Shown: positions 9,453 to 19,425, counted from the first letter of the stretch. The stretch is DNA of 44,603 nucleotides from Clostridia bacterium (GCA_026418695.1 JAOAAU010000060.1:1-44603); one strand, 5' to 3'. Notes: a model not told the origin generated them from the sequence alone. A program made the numbers and translations.

Positions 9453-9572
9453 TTGGTAGGATTTAAGATTTGTTGACTATATTTGCACTTCCATTGTTTT
9501 TTATGACTGCCTGATCAAAGTTTGCAACAGAAAAACTCGGAAGATAGAGGCAGGAATACTCTCCAAAGTTGC

Positions 9573-11453
9573 TTAAAGCTTATAATCCTTGTCAAAAATG
9601 ACAGGAACATTAACATAGATTACCGTACCGGTATCTTTAACGCTTTCGATTGTCAAGCCATACGTTTCTCCGAAATAAAGCTTGATTCTTTCATTAATAT
9701 TCCTTAATCCGATTCCTTTATGGCTTTTTCTATCCTCCGCTGCATTTTCCGGATCCGGCAAAATCGGAGATTCAATCTTTTGCCTTAGCTTTTCCAGCTC
9801 TTCAGGCAGCATCCCCACCCCATTGTCTGACACGGAAAACTTTAGTACTCCATCCTCTTCTTTGACAGCAATATTGATTTTGCCAGCGGTACCCGTCATT
9901 TCCACTCCATAAGTCAGAGCATTTTCTACAATCGGCTGAAGGATCATTTTTAATGTATAACATTTCAAAACGCTATCATTTTCAACGATAATATCGCATT
10001 GGATTCTTTCCTTATACCTGAGCTTCTGAATATCTAAATAAGCCTTGACATGCTCCAATTCTTCCGAAACACGTACAAGAAGATTTCCTCTATTGACGGA
10101 AATCCTGTAAAGGTTTCCAAGAGAAGCTGCCATATCGCAAATCTCGGATTCTCCAGCCAGCTGGGCTTTCCATATGATGGATTCGAGTGTATTATATAAG
10201 AAATGAGGATTGATTTGCCCCATCAGGACATTCAGTTCAGCTTCCTTCTTCTTCTTCTCCAATTCGTATTCGTCTATAATCAACTTTTGTATTTTGGCAA
10301 TCATACTGTTAAAATAACCCGCCATCTCACTGATTTCATACTGCCCTTTGACCTCGGCACGGACATCCAGGTTGCCTTTCTCAGCTGTTTTCATTGCACG
10401 AATAATTTTTTTAATTGGTCTTACGATATTTTCAACCATAATGGTAATAAATACGATCGTGATCAATATAAATATGGACATCATCAGGACGGTAACAAAT
10501 AATAACGGGCTGACTTTTTCAGATATTTCATTGACAGGAACCTTGCCAATCACTACCCAGTCATTATTCCTTAGTGATTTTGAGAAGATCATTTGTCTTT
10601 TCCCATCCTCATCAAAATACATCACATCATTTTTCCCGTCTTCAACCATACCCATGATACCTTTTTCAATCTTCAGCCCGGTCAATTTGTTTTTATCGCT
10701 GTGGGAAAATATCTCCCCGGATAGATTCGAAATCAAGATCTCACCTGATTTACCCAGTTTTATACCGGAATATGCATTATAAATCGTCTTTTCGGGTACA
10801 ATGAAAATCCCTGTACCGATATATTCTCCGGTACCTGGATTTATCAAAGCCCGGCTGGCCAATACAACAAACCGGCTCCGCAAATCAGTGTCTTTGAGGG
10901 TAGTACTAAAAATATCCTTCTGCAACGGGTACCAATGCACAATGGTATTCGACTTTTGGCATTCGCTGATCATTTTGTCGATTTCATTTTTAGCTTCCGG
11001 GCTAAAATCACTGGAATAGCTTATACTTACAGTTTGTCCGTTTTTACCAAATAGTGCGAGTATTCTGATTCCATCAAAGGAGGATAAGTAATTATTGGTT
11101 ATTTTTTTTGCAAAAAGTACTGCTCTGATCTCACGTTCCTTACTGTTGTCATTTTCAGTTGGAAAATCGCCCGCCAGCATTTTATATGTATCTTCGTCCT
11201 GCATGAGTATTTCCGAAAGGGTATATACTTTTGATATGATCGCCTCACTGACATTCCTTGATACCTGCTCCATCGTATTGCCGATCAATTCCCTGGACAA
11301 TTCCAGGACATGATTCCTGGAATACATCATGACAACATAGTTCGATATGGAAATGGATAGAATGATGATTGATGATGTGAAGAATATGAGCCTGGTTCTT
11401 AAACTCATTTTATCCAGAGAATCCTTCAGCCTTTTTATTAGTCTCCAAAGCAT
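9573..11453 (-). CDS. YesM-type sensor histidine kinase
   Basis: This 626-residue membrane sensor has a transmembrane segment near the N-terminus (about 18-40) and an extracellular Cache-like sensing domain (about 45-290). A second transmembrane segment (about 295-325), a HAMP linker, the phospho-acceptor motif INPHFLYNTLES and a HATPase domain with DNGVGM and GIGLRNI follow. It should phosphorylate the response regulator encoded just upstream. I chose the ATG at 11453, preceded by AAGGTGG, over an in-frame GTG at 11489 that lacks a good site. This leaves 28 bases after the regulator's stop codon. The pair sits upstream of the ABC operon on the same strand, so that operon is the likely target. 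Confidence 0.92.
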   Translation of the reverse strand: MLWRLIKRLKDSLDKMSLRTRLIFFTSSIIILSISISNYVVMMYSRNHVLELSRELIGNTMEQVSRNVSEAIISKVYTLSEILMQDEDTYKMLAGDFPTENDNSKEREIRAVLFAKKITNNYLSSFDGIRILALFGKNGQTVSISYSSDFSPEAKNEIDKMISECQKSNTIVHWYPLQKDIFSTTLKDTDLRSRFVVLASRALINPGTGEYIGTGIFIVPEKTIYNAYSGIKLGKSGEILISNLSGEIFSHSDKNKLTGLKIEKGIMGMVEDGKNDVMYFDEDGKRQMIFSKSLRNNDWVVIGKVPVNEISEKVSPLLFVTVLMMSIFILITIVFITIMVENIVRPIKKIIRAMKTAEKGNLDVRAEVKGQYEISEMAGYFNSMIAKIQKLIIDEYELEKKKKEAELNVLMGQINPHFLYNTLESIIWKAQLAGESEICDMAASLGNLYRISVNRGNLLVRVSEELEHVKAYLDIQKLRYKERIQCDIIVENDSVLKCYTLKMILQPIVENALTYGVEMTGTAGKINIAVKEEDGVLKFSVSDNGVGMLPEELEKLRQKIESPILPDPENAAEDRKSHKGIGLRNINERIKLYFGETYGLTIESVKDTGTVIYVNVPVIFDKDYKL

Positions 11454-11481
11454 TACGCACCCCCACCTTCTATCCTGCGAT

Positions 11482-13080
11482 TTATTCACCCCTGAACTGT
11501 GATGGACTCATCCCGGTATAGCTTTTAAACTTTCTGGAAAAGTGGGAGATATCCGCATATCCTACCTTTTCGCCGACTTCATAGGCTTTCACAGTAATAT
11601 CCTTTAAAAGTTCTTTCGCTTTCTCCATTCTGAGCCTTGTGATATAATCCGAGAAGTTTTCCCCTGTTTCCTCCTTAAACAACTTACTTAAGTATGGAGG
11701 ACTTTTTTTAAACAGTTCCGCAACAGATTCCAGACAAAGACTATTGCTGCAAAAACTTTTTTCAATATATCTTTTTACTTCACAAATGATTCCCGATATT
11801 TTCTCCGTCCTTTTTCTGTTCACCTCTTGTGAAACTTGAACAAGGATGGAAATCAGCCAGTCTTTTTTCAGATCCAGCGAATTTTTCTGGTAAATGTCCA
11901 GATATCCTGAATCCATTTCCTCAAGAATCCTTTTTATGCTTACCCCGTATTGGTAGAAGTAATTGTCTACTTCGAATATCATTTTCAGAATGCTTACATC
12001 CATCGGCTCAAATGATTTGAACATTTTATTCTTCAACCTGTTCAACACCAGATGGATATATTCGGACAACTCGTCATTTTTATTGCCAAAAACCAGGTCG
12101 GTTATCTTTTCAGTATCAAAGCTTACTGCCGGGAGATCATTCTCAATAATACTTTCAAGGTCACTGAAAAGAATGATGCTCTGGTTATCCAGACATATTT
12201 TCTGCTTTATTGCCTGCTTTGCCTGTAGATAATAGCCGCTGATTTCCAGGATGTTATCGAATGCATTGCTGACTCCGAAAGATATGCTTAATTTTCTATG
12301 CTCAAATACATTTTTTTGTATCTCTTTGATTACGTTGATCAAGTTGTTCATGCTGGCATTCAAGCAGCAGATCCCAATAATGCTGCCATCATTACTTATA
12401 AAAAACTTTCCTTGGATGGTCTCCTCCACAATTCTGGTGGCAACCTGTATGATGTATAAATTAAGGAGTTGTTTCTTCTCTTCAGATACCTCCAATATGC
12501 TTTGAGGATTGTCGATCTCAACGACTACAACTGCAAGCTTCCCTTCCAGCATGGGAATATTGTAGAAATTCTTCTTTTCATTGATTTCCTTCTCATCGTG
12601 ATAAAATCCTGTTACAAGCTGGTTCAGGAATATCTGTTCCAGATAAGGCAGATTTTCTACCAGCCTTTTTTTGAGGGTATCATACTCCTGCTTTTTTAAA
12701 GCCTCTTCATCCATTTCAACCTTAAGTTTGGTGAACAACTCTACAAAGGTATTAATCCGTGTCGGTTTGAGCAAATAATCATAGACATTGTTTTTAATTG
12801 ATTTCTTTAAGTAATCAAAGTCACTATAGCCGCTAAGAATAATCATCTTAATGGATGGATGTTTTTGTGAAAGGTATTCCATTAATTCAATGCCATCCAT
12901 TTGGGGCATTCGAATATCAGAAATGATGACATCCGGACTGCATTCATTCAATTTTCCAATAGCTGCAAGTCCATTCTCAGCTTCCCCACATATTTCATAC
13001 CCCAGGCTCTGCCAGGGGATGCCCTTGACGATCCCATCCCGGATCATACTTTCATCATCAACAACAAGCAATTTATACAT
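11482..13080 (-). CDS. YesN-type response regulator with AraC DNA-binding domain
   Basis: This 532-residue regulator has an N-terminal receiver (about 1-120) with acidic DDE at 8-10, phospho-acceptor Asp55 in SDIRMP and conserved Lys in LLKPT. A long middle region of unknown structure follows. The C-terminal AraC double helix-turn-helix (about 430-530) contains FSDYITRLRMEKAKELL and GYADISHFSRKFK. It is the partner of the YesM-like kinase and probably activates the binding-protein promoter. A GGGGG site lies 6 bases before the ATG. No clear promoter was found in the 170 bases upstream, so it may be read through from the kinase/GH4 genes. Confidence 0.93.
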   Translation of the reverse strand: MYKLLVVDDESMIRDGIVKGIPWQSLGYEICGEAENGLAAIGKLNECSPDVIISDIRMPQMDGIELMEYLSQKHPSIKMIILSGYSDFDYLKKSIKNNVYDYLLKPTRINTFVELFTKLKVEMDEEALKKQEYDTLKKRLVENLPYLEQIFLNQLVTGFYHDEKEINEKKNFYNIPMLEGKLAVVVVEIDNPQSILEVSEEKKQLLNLYIIQVATRIVEETIQGKFFISNDGSIIGICCLNASMNNLINVIKEIQKNVFEHRKLSISFGVSNAFDNILEISGYYLQAKQAIKQKICLDNQSIILFSDLESIIENDLPAVSFDTEKITDLVFGNKNDELSEYIHLVLNRLKNKMFKSFEPMDVSILKMIFEVDNYFYQYGVSIKRILEEMDSGYLDIYQKNSLDLKKDWLISILVQVSQEVNRKRTEKISGIICEVKRYIEKSFCSNSLCLESVAELFKKSPPYLSKLFKEETGENFSDYITRLRMEKAKELLKDITVKAYEVGEKVGYADISHFSRKFKSYTGMSPSQFRGE

Positions 13081-13251
13081 CTTGCCCCCAAATCAACAAT
13101 TCTTCATTTTAACCTGTGAAATCAATAAGAATACTTCTCTATACTTTGTTTTTTTGCTGCAAGAAACAATAGAAAACCTTAGGACTGAATATTTGCACAA
13201 TATTTCTGTCCGGTGTTATTGGTATGGACCAGTCTCTTTCTTCCTTTTGCT

Positions 13252-14235
13252 TCATTTTCCGCGAAAGAAGTTTGCATGAATTTCACGTTGACTCAATATA
13301 CTTTCCAGCGCCCATATGGCAGCTCCTATAACAGGAGGCCTTTCGAGCATAATAAAATCTACTTCCTTGTCTGGATTTTTTGAAGCAATACTCATTTTTA
13401 GTTTATTCACAAGCGCAGGGTTCGATCCTTTTAAATTAATAGAACCCGCCAGCACGATAGGGATTCGCCTATTCGCTCCAAATTCCAGTTCTTTCAAAGC
13501 GCCACTTGCAGAAGCAGCCAGTTCTTCCCCTACTTTCTCAAGAATACTGATAGCGATATCGTCTCCCATATTTGCAGCTTCAAATACCAACCTGTTCAGA
13601 TCAGAAATTTTGATTTCACCGTTGGCTGTCTTCTTATGGATATTGTTAATCAGGTCATATTTCGAATCAATTTTAAGCTCTTTAAACAGCAAATCTGCTA
13701 TACAGGTATACTCCCCACATCGGAACAGATAATTATATCCCGCCCTGACTGCGTATTCACCCAGACCGGTCCCTCCGCCTATATCACCGGTTAAGTGTCC
13801 CAAACCGCCGATTTGCAGCATTTTTCCTCTGGAATCAATTCCGGCAACACAGCAGCCCGTACCGTTTATAATTCCTACTCCGTATCCCTCAGGGCTTCCG
13901 GCCTTCACACATAAGAACGCATCGTTGCACAGAATAAAGTCTTTAAAACCAAGCTCAGTGATCATCCCCGAAACAATATTATGCTGCTCATCCGTATCAA
14001 CACCGGCTAAACCGAAAACGCCCTTAATAATCTGATTTGGTTCAATGTTGTTTTTCCTTAAAATATAGTTAAGAATCAGCGCCAGCTCACTCTTTAGTTC
14101 CTTAAAACCGCCTTTTAGCACCTCGTGACTGGTAGGCCCCCAGTGGATGATATCAATCTCATTTCCTTCAATATCAAATAACGCACAATGCGTTTTGGTC
14201 CCTCCACCATCGACACCGAATACATATCTCATCAT
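13252..14235 (-). CDS. BadF/BadG-family sugar kinase (GlcNAc-kinase-like)
   Basis: This 327-residue kinase of the ASKHA fold has the phosphate-binding DGGGTKT at residues 9-15, the second phosphate motif NGTGC (about 119-123) and GGLGHLTGDIGGGTGLG, which is typical of the COG2971 N-acetylglucosamine-kinase-like group. It would transfer phosphate from ATP to a hexose, an amino sugar or a disaccharide in the cytoplasm. The gene starts 3 bases after the GH4 gene ends, so the two are surely co-expressed. Because GH4 partners act on 6-phosphorylated glycosides, I infer that this kinase may make that phosphorylated substrate, replacing a PTS. An ordinary GlcNAc or glucose kinase role is the alternative. 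Confidence 0.85.
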   Translation of the reverse strand: MMRYVFGVDGGGTKTHCALFDIEGNEIDIIHWGPTSHEVLKGGFKELKSELALILNYILRKNNIEPNQIIKGVFGLAGVDTDEQHNIVSGMITELGFKDFILCNDAFLCVKAGSPEGYGVGIINGTGCCVAGIDSRGKMLQIGGLGHLTGDIGGGTGLGEYAVRAGYNYLFRCGEYTCIADLLFKELKIDSKYDLINNIHKKTANGEIKISDLNRLVFEAANMGDDIAISILEKVGEELAASASGALKELEFGANRRIPIVLAGSINLKGSNPALVNKLKMSIASKNPDKEVDFIMLERPPVIGAAIWALESILSQREIHANFFRGK

Positions 14236-14238
14236 AAA

Positions 14239-15537
14239 TTAATCCCTTCTGTTGTAAAACTGAGGCAAATAATCTCTATTCGCTTCCAGCATTTCGTCCA
14301 ATGCGGCTTTAGCTTTGTGGTAATCCCCAACCAAAGGATGAACCATCAATGCCGCTAATGCATCCTGATAATCGCCCGTCAAACCGGCTTTGACTGCGAG
14401 CTTTTCGTAACACTTTACTGCTTTCATCAACCCCATGATATAGTTATTATTGAACTTTTCCATTTTTACTGGAGTTGCTCCATTTCTGTTCACCAAACAC
14501 TTCACTTCAACGACATCATCTTTATCCATGAATTCCAAAGCCCCACCGTTTTTCACATTTACCACATGAAATTCATTTCTGTCATTTTCTATGGCATCCA
14601 TCAGTGAAACTGCTGCTGTAGAATAATAAGCTCCACCTCTTTCCTCAAGCAATGCAGGCTTCTCACATAAATCCGGGTTTCTATACATATCAAGAGTCTT
14701 CGCCTCAATTTCCTTGCATATTTCTCCCCTGGTTTTTGTTTCTTCCTTGTAGTGCTTGATTTGTTCTTCTCTAAAATAATAATAATTAAGGTATGTCGAA
14801 GGAATTCCTTTTGTAGCCTTCAGCAGAGAATTTTCAAACTTCATTTCGTAGATGTTTTTCATTGTAGTTACTTCAATTCTGTTTTCCAGCAAATCGGGCA
14901 ATATATCCTTTCCATCAGCATAAATCGCCGTAATCCAGCTAAGATGATTCAGGCCCACATAATCATAATCGAATTTTCCCGTACCTGCAGGCAGCATTTC
15001 ACGTACGTCCTTCAACATACTGATCGGTACATTGCAAAGTCCGATCATCTTTATATTTGTCAAGTTCAGTACTGCTTCTGTAATCATTCCTGCAGGATTG
15101 GCGAAATTAATCAGCCATGCACTTGGGGCCAGTTTTTCCATGCTTCTTGCGACGTTCATGATGACCGGAATGGTCCGCATGCCCTTCATAAACCCACCGG
15201 CACCGGTTGTCTCCTGTCCGAGCAAGTCATATTTCATAGGAATCTTTTCATCCCGTATTCTTGCATCCATTCCCCCAACTCTAACCTGCGTCAAAACATA
15301 GTCAGCTCCCCGGATTGCTTCATCCAATTCCTCTGTTAGAACGATCCTGGAATTCATGGAGTTTTTTCTTAGAATTCTTTCTGCCAATCCTCCAACGATA
15401 TTGAGCTTTTCCCTGTCTATATCCATTAAATAGAATGCTTCAACGTGCAAGCTTTCCTTGCGTAGAACGAAGCCTTCAAAAAGCTCCGGCGTATAGGTAC
15501 TCCCTGCTCCAATGATCGCAATTTTCAACTTTTTCAT
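14239..15537 (-). CDS. GH4 6-phospho-beta-glycosidase
   Basis: This 432-residue NAD- and metal-dependent glycosidase begins with the Rossmann motif GAGSTYTPEL. It carries NFANPAG, GLCNVPI (metal-ligand Cys about 168) and GLNHLSW (His about 198). The CN(V/I)P form marks the 6-phospho-beta-glucosidase branch of GH4; alpha-glucosidases, alpha-galactosidases and galacturonidases have CHS/CHE instead. It should hydrolyse a 6-phosphorylated beta-glycoside by the oxidation-elimination mechanism. I chose the ATG at 15537, eight bases after AGGAGG. There is no PTS gene in the window, so the phosphorylated substrate must come from elsewhere or from the kinase encoded 3 bases downstream. Confidence 0.9.
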   Translation of the reverse strand: MKKLKIAIIGAGSTYTPELFEGFVLRKESLHVEAFYLMDIDREKLNIVGGLAERILRKNSMNSRIVLTEELDEAIRGADYVLTQVRVGGMDARIRDEKIPMKYDLLGQETTGAGGFMKGMRTIPVIMNVARSMEKLAPSAWLINFANPAGMITEAVLNLTNIKMIGLCNVPISMLKDVREMLPAGTGKFDYDYVGLNHLSWITAIYADGKDILPDLLENRIEVTTMKNIYEMKFENSLLKATKGIPSTYLNYYYFREEQIKHYKEETKTRGEICKEIEAKTLDMYRNPDLCEKPALLEERGGAYYSTAAVSLMDAIENDRNEFHVVNVKNGGALEFMDKDDVVEVKCLVNRNGATPVKMEKFNNNYIMGLMKAVKCYEKLAVKAGLTGDYQDALAALMVHPLVGDYHKAKAALDEMLEANRDYLPQFYNRRD

Positions 15538-15593
15538 AAACGCATCCTCCTGAATCCGCACTGCTCCCCATTTGCTTGTTTTTGCTCAAACTA

Positions 15594-15639
15594 AAGAGGA
15601 ATACACACACTTATCATTATAAATGCGTACATTCCTCTT
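15594..15639 (-). terminator. Possible terminator/dyad between AraC gene and GH4
   Basis: AAGAGGAAT and ATTCCTCTT form a 9-bp stem with a 28-base loop, just after the stop codon of the AraC gene. The loop contains a minus-strand TATAAT without a good -35. The dyad could therefore be a weak terminator or the regulator's site in front of the GH4 gene. Confidence 0.35.
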
Positions 15640-15659
15640 CTCTTTATATATCCTTCAAA

Positions 15660-16559
15660 TTATTTTATATATTCTCTAATGTTTCTGAAATCCTTTGGGA
15701 GCTTTCCGGTATATTTCTTAAAGCAGCTTATGAAGTGCGGAAGACTGAAAAATCCGCATTCATTGGCAATATCAATAACTTTTCGATCGGTTTCAAGGAG
15801 CATTTGTGAGGCCTTAACTACGCGGATTTTATTTACATATTCTATGGGTGTCATTCCCAAGGATTTCTTAAATGCAAGACTGAAGGTTGAAACTCCCATG
15901 TTCGCAGCGGCAGCAAGTTCCTCCAACTTTATTTTATTAGCGTAATTGAATTTGACATATTCAAATACAGGTAAAAACAAATCATAGTTCTTCTCTTTGT
16001 TCGTGGATTCAGGAGGATTGTGCAAATAAAAATTACGTTTGAGAAAGGCGGCAAATTTTAGAATCGAAGCTTTTACAACCAATTCATAGCCCGGGTCCTT
16101 TCCATAGTCCTCATGATAGATTTCCAGCAGCGTATCTCGCAATGTATCATACTGCGGATCTTTTGAACTGATTTTATGGCATACTCTTTTTCTGATTTCC
16201 TTGAAAACCTGAATATACTCCATTTCAAAGGTATACCCCGTGCCATTCCACAGAATGCCCGGCTTAAACAGCACAACCAGCATAATGACATCTTGATCAT
16301 TATAAGCCAGATGCAGTTCATTGCTGCCGATCACAAAAATGTCTCCCGTTTGGAAAGCAAAATCATTTCCGTCTATAAGGTAAGTACCGGTACCCTGCTT
16401 TATATAGCAGATCTCAAGATAGTCATGGCAGTGCAGCATGATACTGCTTTTATCGATCCCGTAAGTTTGTCCTGTCTTAATCGGATAGTCATCACCAGCA
16501 TTCACCTTGTCTTTGATTTCTTCAAACTTATATACAGTATAATGGCTGTTGCAATTCAT
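15660..16559 (-). CDS. AraC-family regulator with cupin sensor domain
   Basis: This 299-residue transcription factor has an N-terminal AraC-type cupin (about 20-150, with the GTYLIDGNDF...GDIFVIGSNELH pattern). The C-terminal double helix-turn-helix (about 200-297) includes FKKSLGMTPIEYVNKIRV and ANECGFFSLPHFISCFKKYTG. GAGGAG lies 9 bases before the ATG. It is immediately upstream of the GH4 and kinase genes on the same strand and is their likely regulator in response to a sugar. Confidence 0.9.
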   Translation of the reverse strand: MNCNSHYTVYKFEEIKDKVNAGDDYPIKTGQTYGIDKSSIMLHCHDYLEICYIKQGTGTYLIDGNDFAFQTGDIFVIGSNELHLAYNDQDVIMLVVLFKPGILWNGTGYTFEMEYIQVFKEIRKRVCHKISSKDPQYDTLRDTLLEIYHEDYGKDPGYELVVKASILKFAAFLKRNFYLHNPPESTNKEKNYDLFLPVFEYVKFNYANKIKLEELAAAANMGVSTFSLAFKKSLGMTPIEYVNKIRVVKASQMLLETDRKVIDIANECGFFSLPHFISCFKKYTGKLPKDFRNIREYIK

Positions 16560-16611
16560 CGGATGCTCCTCAGGCTCTATCAGTTTATTTACAGATTTTT
16601 TCAGAAATTCC

Positions 16612-16640
16612 TATATAATTAATCCAAGGAATCAGGTCAG
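16612..16640 (-). promoter_or_regulatory. Probable promoter of the AraC gene
   Basis: On the minus strand CTGACC (16635-16640) and TATATA (16612-16617) are 17 bases apart and end about 52 bases before the ATG. Each box matches four or five consensus positions. Confidence 0.45.
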
Positions 16641-17183
16641 ATAAACAATCTATTTTAAGATCATTCTACTATAGCATCATCGCCTTTTCAACTTGCGTTG
16701 AGGTAATAATAATCAGCAATCGTTCTCCCCATGACAGAAATTTTTATCCCCATCATGCTGGATACTTTTGTTATTCGAACCACAAAATAAGCTGCAGAAT
16801 ATAAAAACTTCCGCCTGTCAGATTTAATCTGTAAGCAAAAGGAGACATTTCTGAATTTTAATATCAGCCCGACCCGGTATTGCCTTTGTACCGTCCATAC
16901 AGCATTACTTTTACAGACCGGCACATGCTTGGGCAATGCCAAAACTACTGCAAAACCATAAGTAAACTGCAAAAGGACACTCTTATAAGATTCTGTTGTG
17001 TAAAAATTTGAGAAGGCATAAAATGAAAAGATTTCTTGATTTCTAATTGCCTTAAAACTTAACTGCAGGCCACAGTACAAATATACCATACAACCATCCG
17101 ATTATATATCTCTTACCTTGTTAGCACAATTCTTATCAAGCAAGAACTCCCCCTCCGGTAATCAAAGTCTCCCTATGCATGCA
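16641..17183. other. Gene-poor stretch, no convincing coding sequence
   Basis: About 540 bases separate the AraC promoter from the terminator of the uxu operon. A 133-codon minus-strand open frame (16688-17089) is present, but it lacks a ribosome site and has no recognisable motif. I see no structured RNA or repeat. It may be a decayed gene or a long upstream region. Confidence 0.5.
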
Positions 17184-17226
17184 AAAAAGCAATTCTCAGG
17201 ACCAATCGCCCGAAGAATTGCTTTTT
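17184..17226 (-). terminator. Terminator of the uxu operon
   Basis: AAAAAGCAATTCT pairs perfectly with AGAATTGCTTTTT (13 bp, 17-base loop). On the minus strand the stem runs into a T tract. It lies about 65 bases after the uxuB stop codon. Confidence 0.8.
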
Positions 17227-17291
17227 CATAATCTGAAGCCATAGTTTTTAGTATTGAGTTAAAAGTTTGATAAGAATCCGACTTCTTCTCT

Positions 17292-18149
17292 TTAAACTCC
17301 TGAGTAAGCAGAGAAACCTCCATCTACGGGTATAACTACTCCATTAACAAAACTGGAAGCTTCTTCATTGACCAGAAAAAGAAGTACTCCGATTAGCTCT
17401 TCCGCTTCTCCGAATCTTCCCATGGGAGTACTATTCAGGATCTTGCGGGAACGTTCCGTATAGCTTCCGTCCGGATTTTTCAGTAATGCTTCATTTTGCT
17501 GGGTAACAAAGAAACCCGGTGCAATTGCATTCACCCTGATCCCAACCTTTGACAGGTGAACAGCAAGCCATTGCGTAAAATTGGATACCGCTGCTTTTGC
17601 TCCTGAATAGGCAGGAATCTTTGTCAGTGGTGTATAGGCATTCATGGAAGAAACATTGATGATGGTACAGCCTTTTTTCCCTATCATATCCTTTGAAAAC
17701 TCCTGGGACGGGAGGAGTGTCCCGAGGAAATTAAGATCAAATACAAACCGGATTCCCTGCTCATCCAGGTCAAAAAAGGTAGTAGTCTCTTCCCTGTCCT
17801 CACTTAAATCTTCCGGAAAAAGATATTCTTTCGTTGTTGTTCCCTTTGGATGGTTTCCGCCGGCTCCGTTTAGCAGGATATCACAAGTCCCGAGTTTCTC
17901 TTGAATCAGTTGGTGGGCTTTTTTCAAGCTATCCTTATCAAGTACATTAGCCTCAACCCCAACAGCAATTCCTCCATTGGCTGTAACTTCAGCCGCCTTT
18001 TTTTCTGCAAGCATCAAGTTTCTATCCAGTACAGCCACTTTGGCTCCGCAAGCTGCAAGTGCATCCACCCAAAAACCGCCAAGAACTCCAGCCCCGCCTG
18101 TCACAACTGCAACCTTTCCGCTTAAATCTACATTAAATGGTAGTCTCAT
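17292..18149 (-). CDS. uxuB: D-mannonate oxidoreductase (fructuronate reductase), SDR type
   Basis: This 285-residue short-chain dehydrogenase has the nucleotide motif TGGAGVLGG near residues 17-25. Its catalytic Ser...Tyr-x-x-x-Lys is visible in NVSSMN and YSGAKAA, and the usual VNAIAPG and PVDGG follow. The extended loop around residues 100-140 (NGAGGNHPKGTT, FFDLDEQG) is typical of YjmF/UxuB of Bacillus. It reduces fructuronate to mannonate in glucuronate breakdown. The ATG at 18149 has GAAGGA upstream, and the gene begins 5 bases after uxuA ends, so it is the second gene of a uxuA-uxuB operon. The symbol rests on family likeness plus this pairing. Confidence 0.88.
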   Translation of the reverse strand: MRLPFNVDLSGKVAVVTGGAGVLGGFWVDALAACGAKVAVLDRNLMLAEKKAAEVTANGGIAVGVEANVLDKDSLKKAHQLIQEKLGTCDILLNGAGGNHPKGTTTKEYLFPEDLSEDREETTTFFDLDEQGIRFVFDLNFLGTLLPSQEFSKDMIGKKGCTIINVSSMNAYTPLTKIPAYSGAKAAVSNFTQWLAVHLSKVGIRVNAIAPGFFVTQQNEALLKNPDGSYTERSRKILNSTPMGRFGEAEELIGVLLFLVNEEASSFVNGVVIPVDGGFSAYSGV

Positions 18150-18154
18150 ATGCT

Positions 18155-19210
18155 TTATCCTTCTTTTCCCTTTGTTTTTTCGAGAGCTTCCCATATTCCG
18201 GTGATATACATAGCTCCCAACGCTCTGTCATAAAGACCATAGCCGGGTCTTCCCGTTTCTCCCCAGATCATTCTCCCATGGTCCGGCCGCAAGTATCCGT
18301 CATATTTGTTTTTGTGGAGCGCTTCCATAATTGCAACGATATCGAGAGAACCGCAGGGAGAATAATGCGCGCTCTCCTCAAAGCTTCCATCCTCAAGGAG
18401 TTTGACATTCCTTACATGCATGAAGTGAATCCTGCCTTGGGCGGAATATTTATCTACCATCTTTACGATATCATTGAAGCTTCCGCTTCCGAGAGATCCG
18501 GTGCAGAACGTCAATCCATTGTATTTGTTGTCCACAAGCTTTAAGAACCGGTCAAGGTTCTTCTCATTCGTAATAATTCTTGGAAGTCCAAAAATCGGCC
18601 ATGGCGGATCATCCGGATGGATCGCCATCTTCACATCGCACTGCTCAGCAACCGGAATGATCTCCTTCAGGAAATACTCAAGGTTTCCCCAAAGTGTTTC
18701 TTCATCCACTCTTGAGTACTTTTCGAAAATATCTGCCAGCTGATCCTTGGTATAGCTTGCATCCCATCCGGGGAGCGAAAGCTCACCTTTCAAAGGGTCC
18801 ATTTTCTCCAACTGCTCCTTATAATAAACCAATGCCGTTGAGCCGTCCGGCAGCGCTTTGTCCAGCTGCGTGCGGGTCCAGTCAAAGACAGGCATGAAAT
18901 TGTAGCATATCACCTTGACACCTGCCTTGGAAAGGTGCCGGATATTCTCCTTATAATTTTCTATATATAGCGCACGTGTAGGGAGCCCCAGCTTGATGTC
19001 CTCATGAACAGGCACACTTTCGATGACATCAAACTTGATTCCTGCATTTTCAACCTGCTCTTTCAGTTTCAGGATACTCTCCATACTCCACTTTTCGCCC
19101 ACAGGCACATCGTAGACAGCCGTTACAATGCTGTACATGCTTGGGATCTGCCGGATATACTCTAACTTTACCGGATCGTCCTTCCCGTACCACCGGAATG
19201 ATATTTTCAT
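18155..19210 (-). CDS. uxuA: Mannonate dehydratase
   Basis: This 351-residue TIM-barrel enzyme converts D-mannonate to 2-keto-3-deoxygluconate. Family features are clear: the start [43 protein letters not shown]-type [10 protein letters not shown] and [13 protein letters not shown] near the C-terminus, with His and Asp as metal ligands. The ATG at 19210 follows GGAGG; the longer frame upstream has no ribosome site. It is first in the uxuA-uxuB operon and divergent from an AraC regulator. Together they indicate use of glucuronate, perhaps released from plant xylan, arabinogalactan or pectin side chains. No uxaC, kdgK or kdgA is in the window. Confidence 0.95.
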   Translation of the reverse strand: MKISFRWYGKDDPVKLEYIRQIPSMYSIVTAVYDVPVGEKWSMESILKLKEQVENAGIKFDVIESVPVHEDIKLGLPTRALYIENYKENIRHLSKAGVKVICYNFMPVFDWTRTQLDKALPDGSTALVYYKEQLEKMDPLKGELSLPGWDASYTKDQLADIFEKYSRVDEETLWGNLEYFLKEIIPVAEQCDVKMAIHPDDPPWPIFGLPRIITNEKNLDRFLKLVDNKYNGLTFCTGSLGSGSFNDIVKMVDKYSAQGRIHFMHVRNVKLLEDGSFEESAHYSPCGSLDIVAIMEALHKNKYDGYLRPDHGRMIWGETGRPGYGLYDRALGAMYITGIWEALEKTKGKEG

Positions 19211-19381
19211 CGTAATTCCTCCATTCTCAAGAATTATTGTCAGATCAACTCGGGAGCATTTTTTACAAATCAAAATTCAGAACTTTTCCCGTTTTTCAGG
19301 CCAAGAGAAGTTTGACTTTCAATCCGCGCACCCTCCGGACTCATATTAATTACATTGAAAAATGCGTACTTTATTATCTCA

Positions 19382-19387
19382 ATTATA
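19382..19387 (-). promoter_or_regulatory. Possible -10 box for the uxu operon
   Basis: A minus-strand TATAAT lies about 170 bases upstream of uxuA. The sequence 15-17 bases before it has only weak -35 matches (TTTACT at 15 bases), which would fit an activator-dependent promoter. Confidence 0.3.
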
Positions 19388-19425
19388 GCAACTCCCTGAT
19401 GCAGTAAATATGTTTTAATTGCTGT

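Noticed and set aside
14239-15537. GH4 enzyme as alpha-galacturonidase or alpha-glucosidase
   Set aside because: The metal-ligand motif is CNVP, the form of 6-phospho-beta-glucosidases, not CHS/CHE.
16688-17089. 133-codon minus-strand open frame
   Set aside because: No ribosome site, no recognisable motif and an amino-acid mix unlike a folded protein; treated as a gene-poor stretch.
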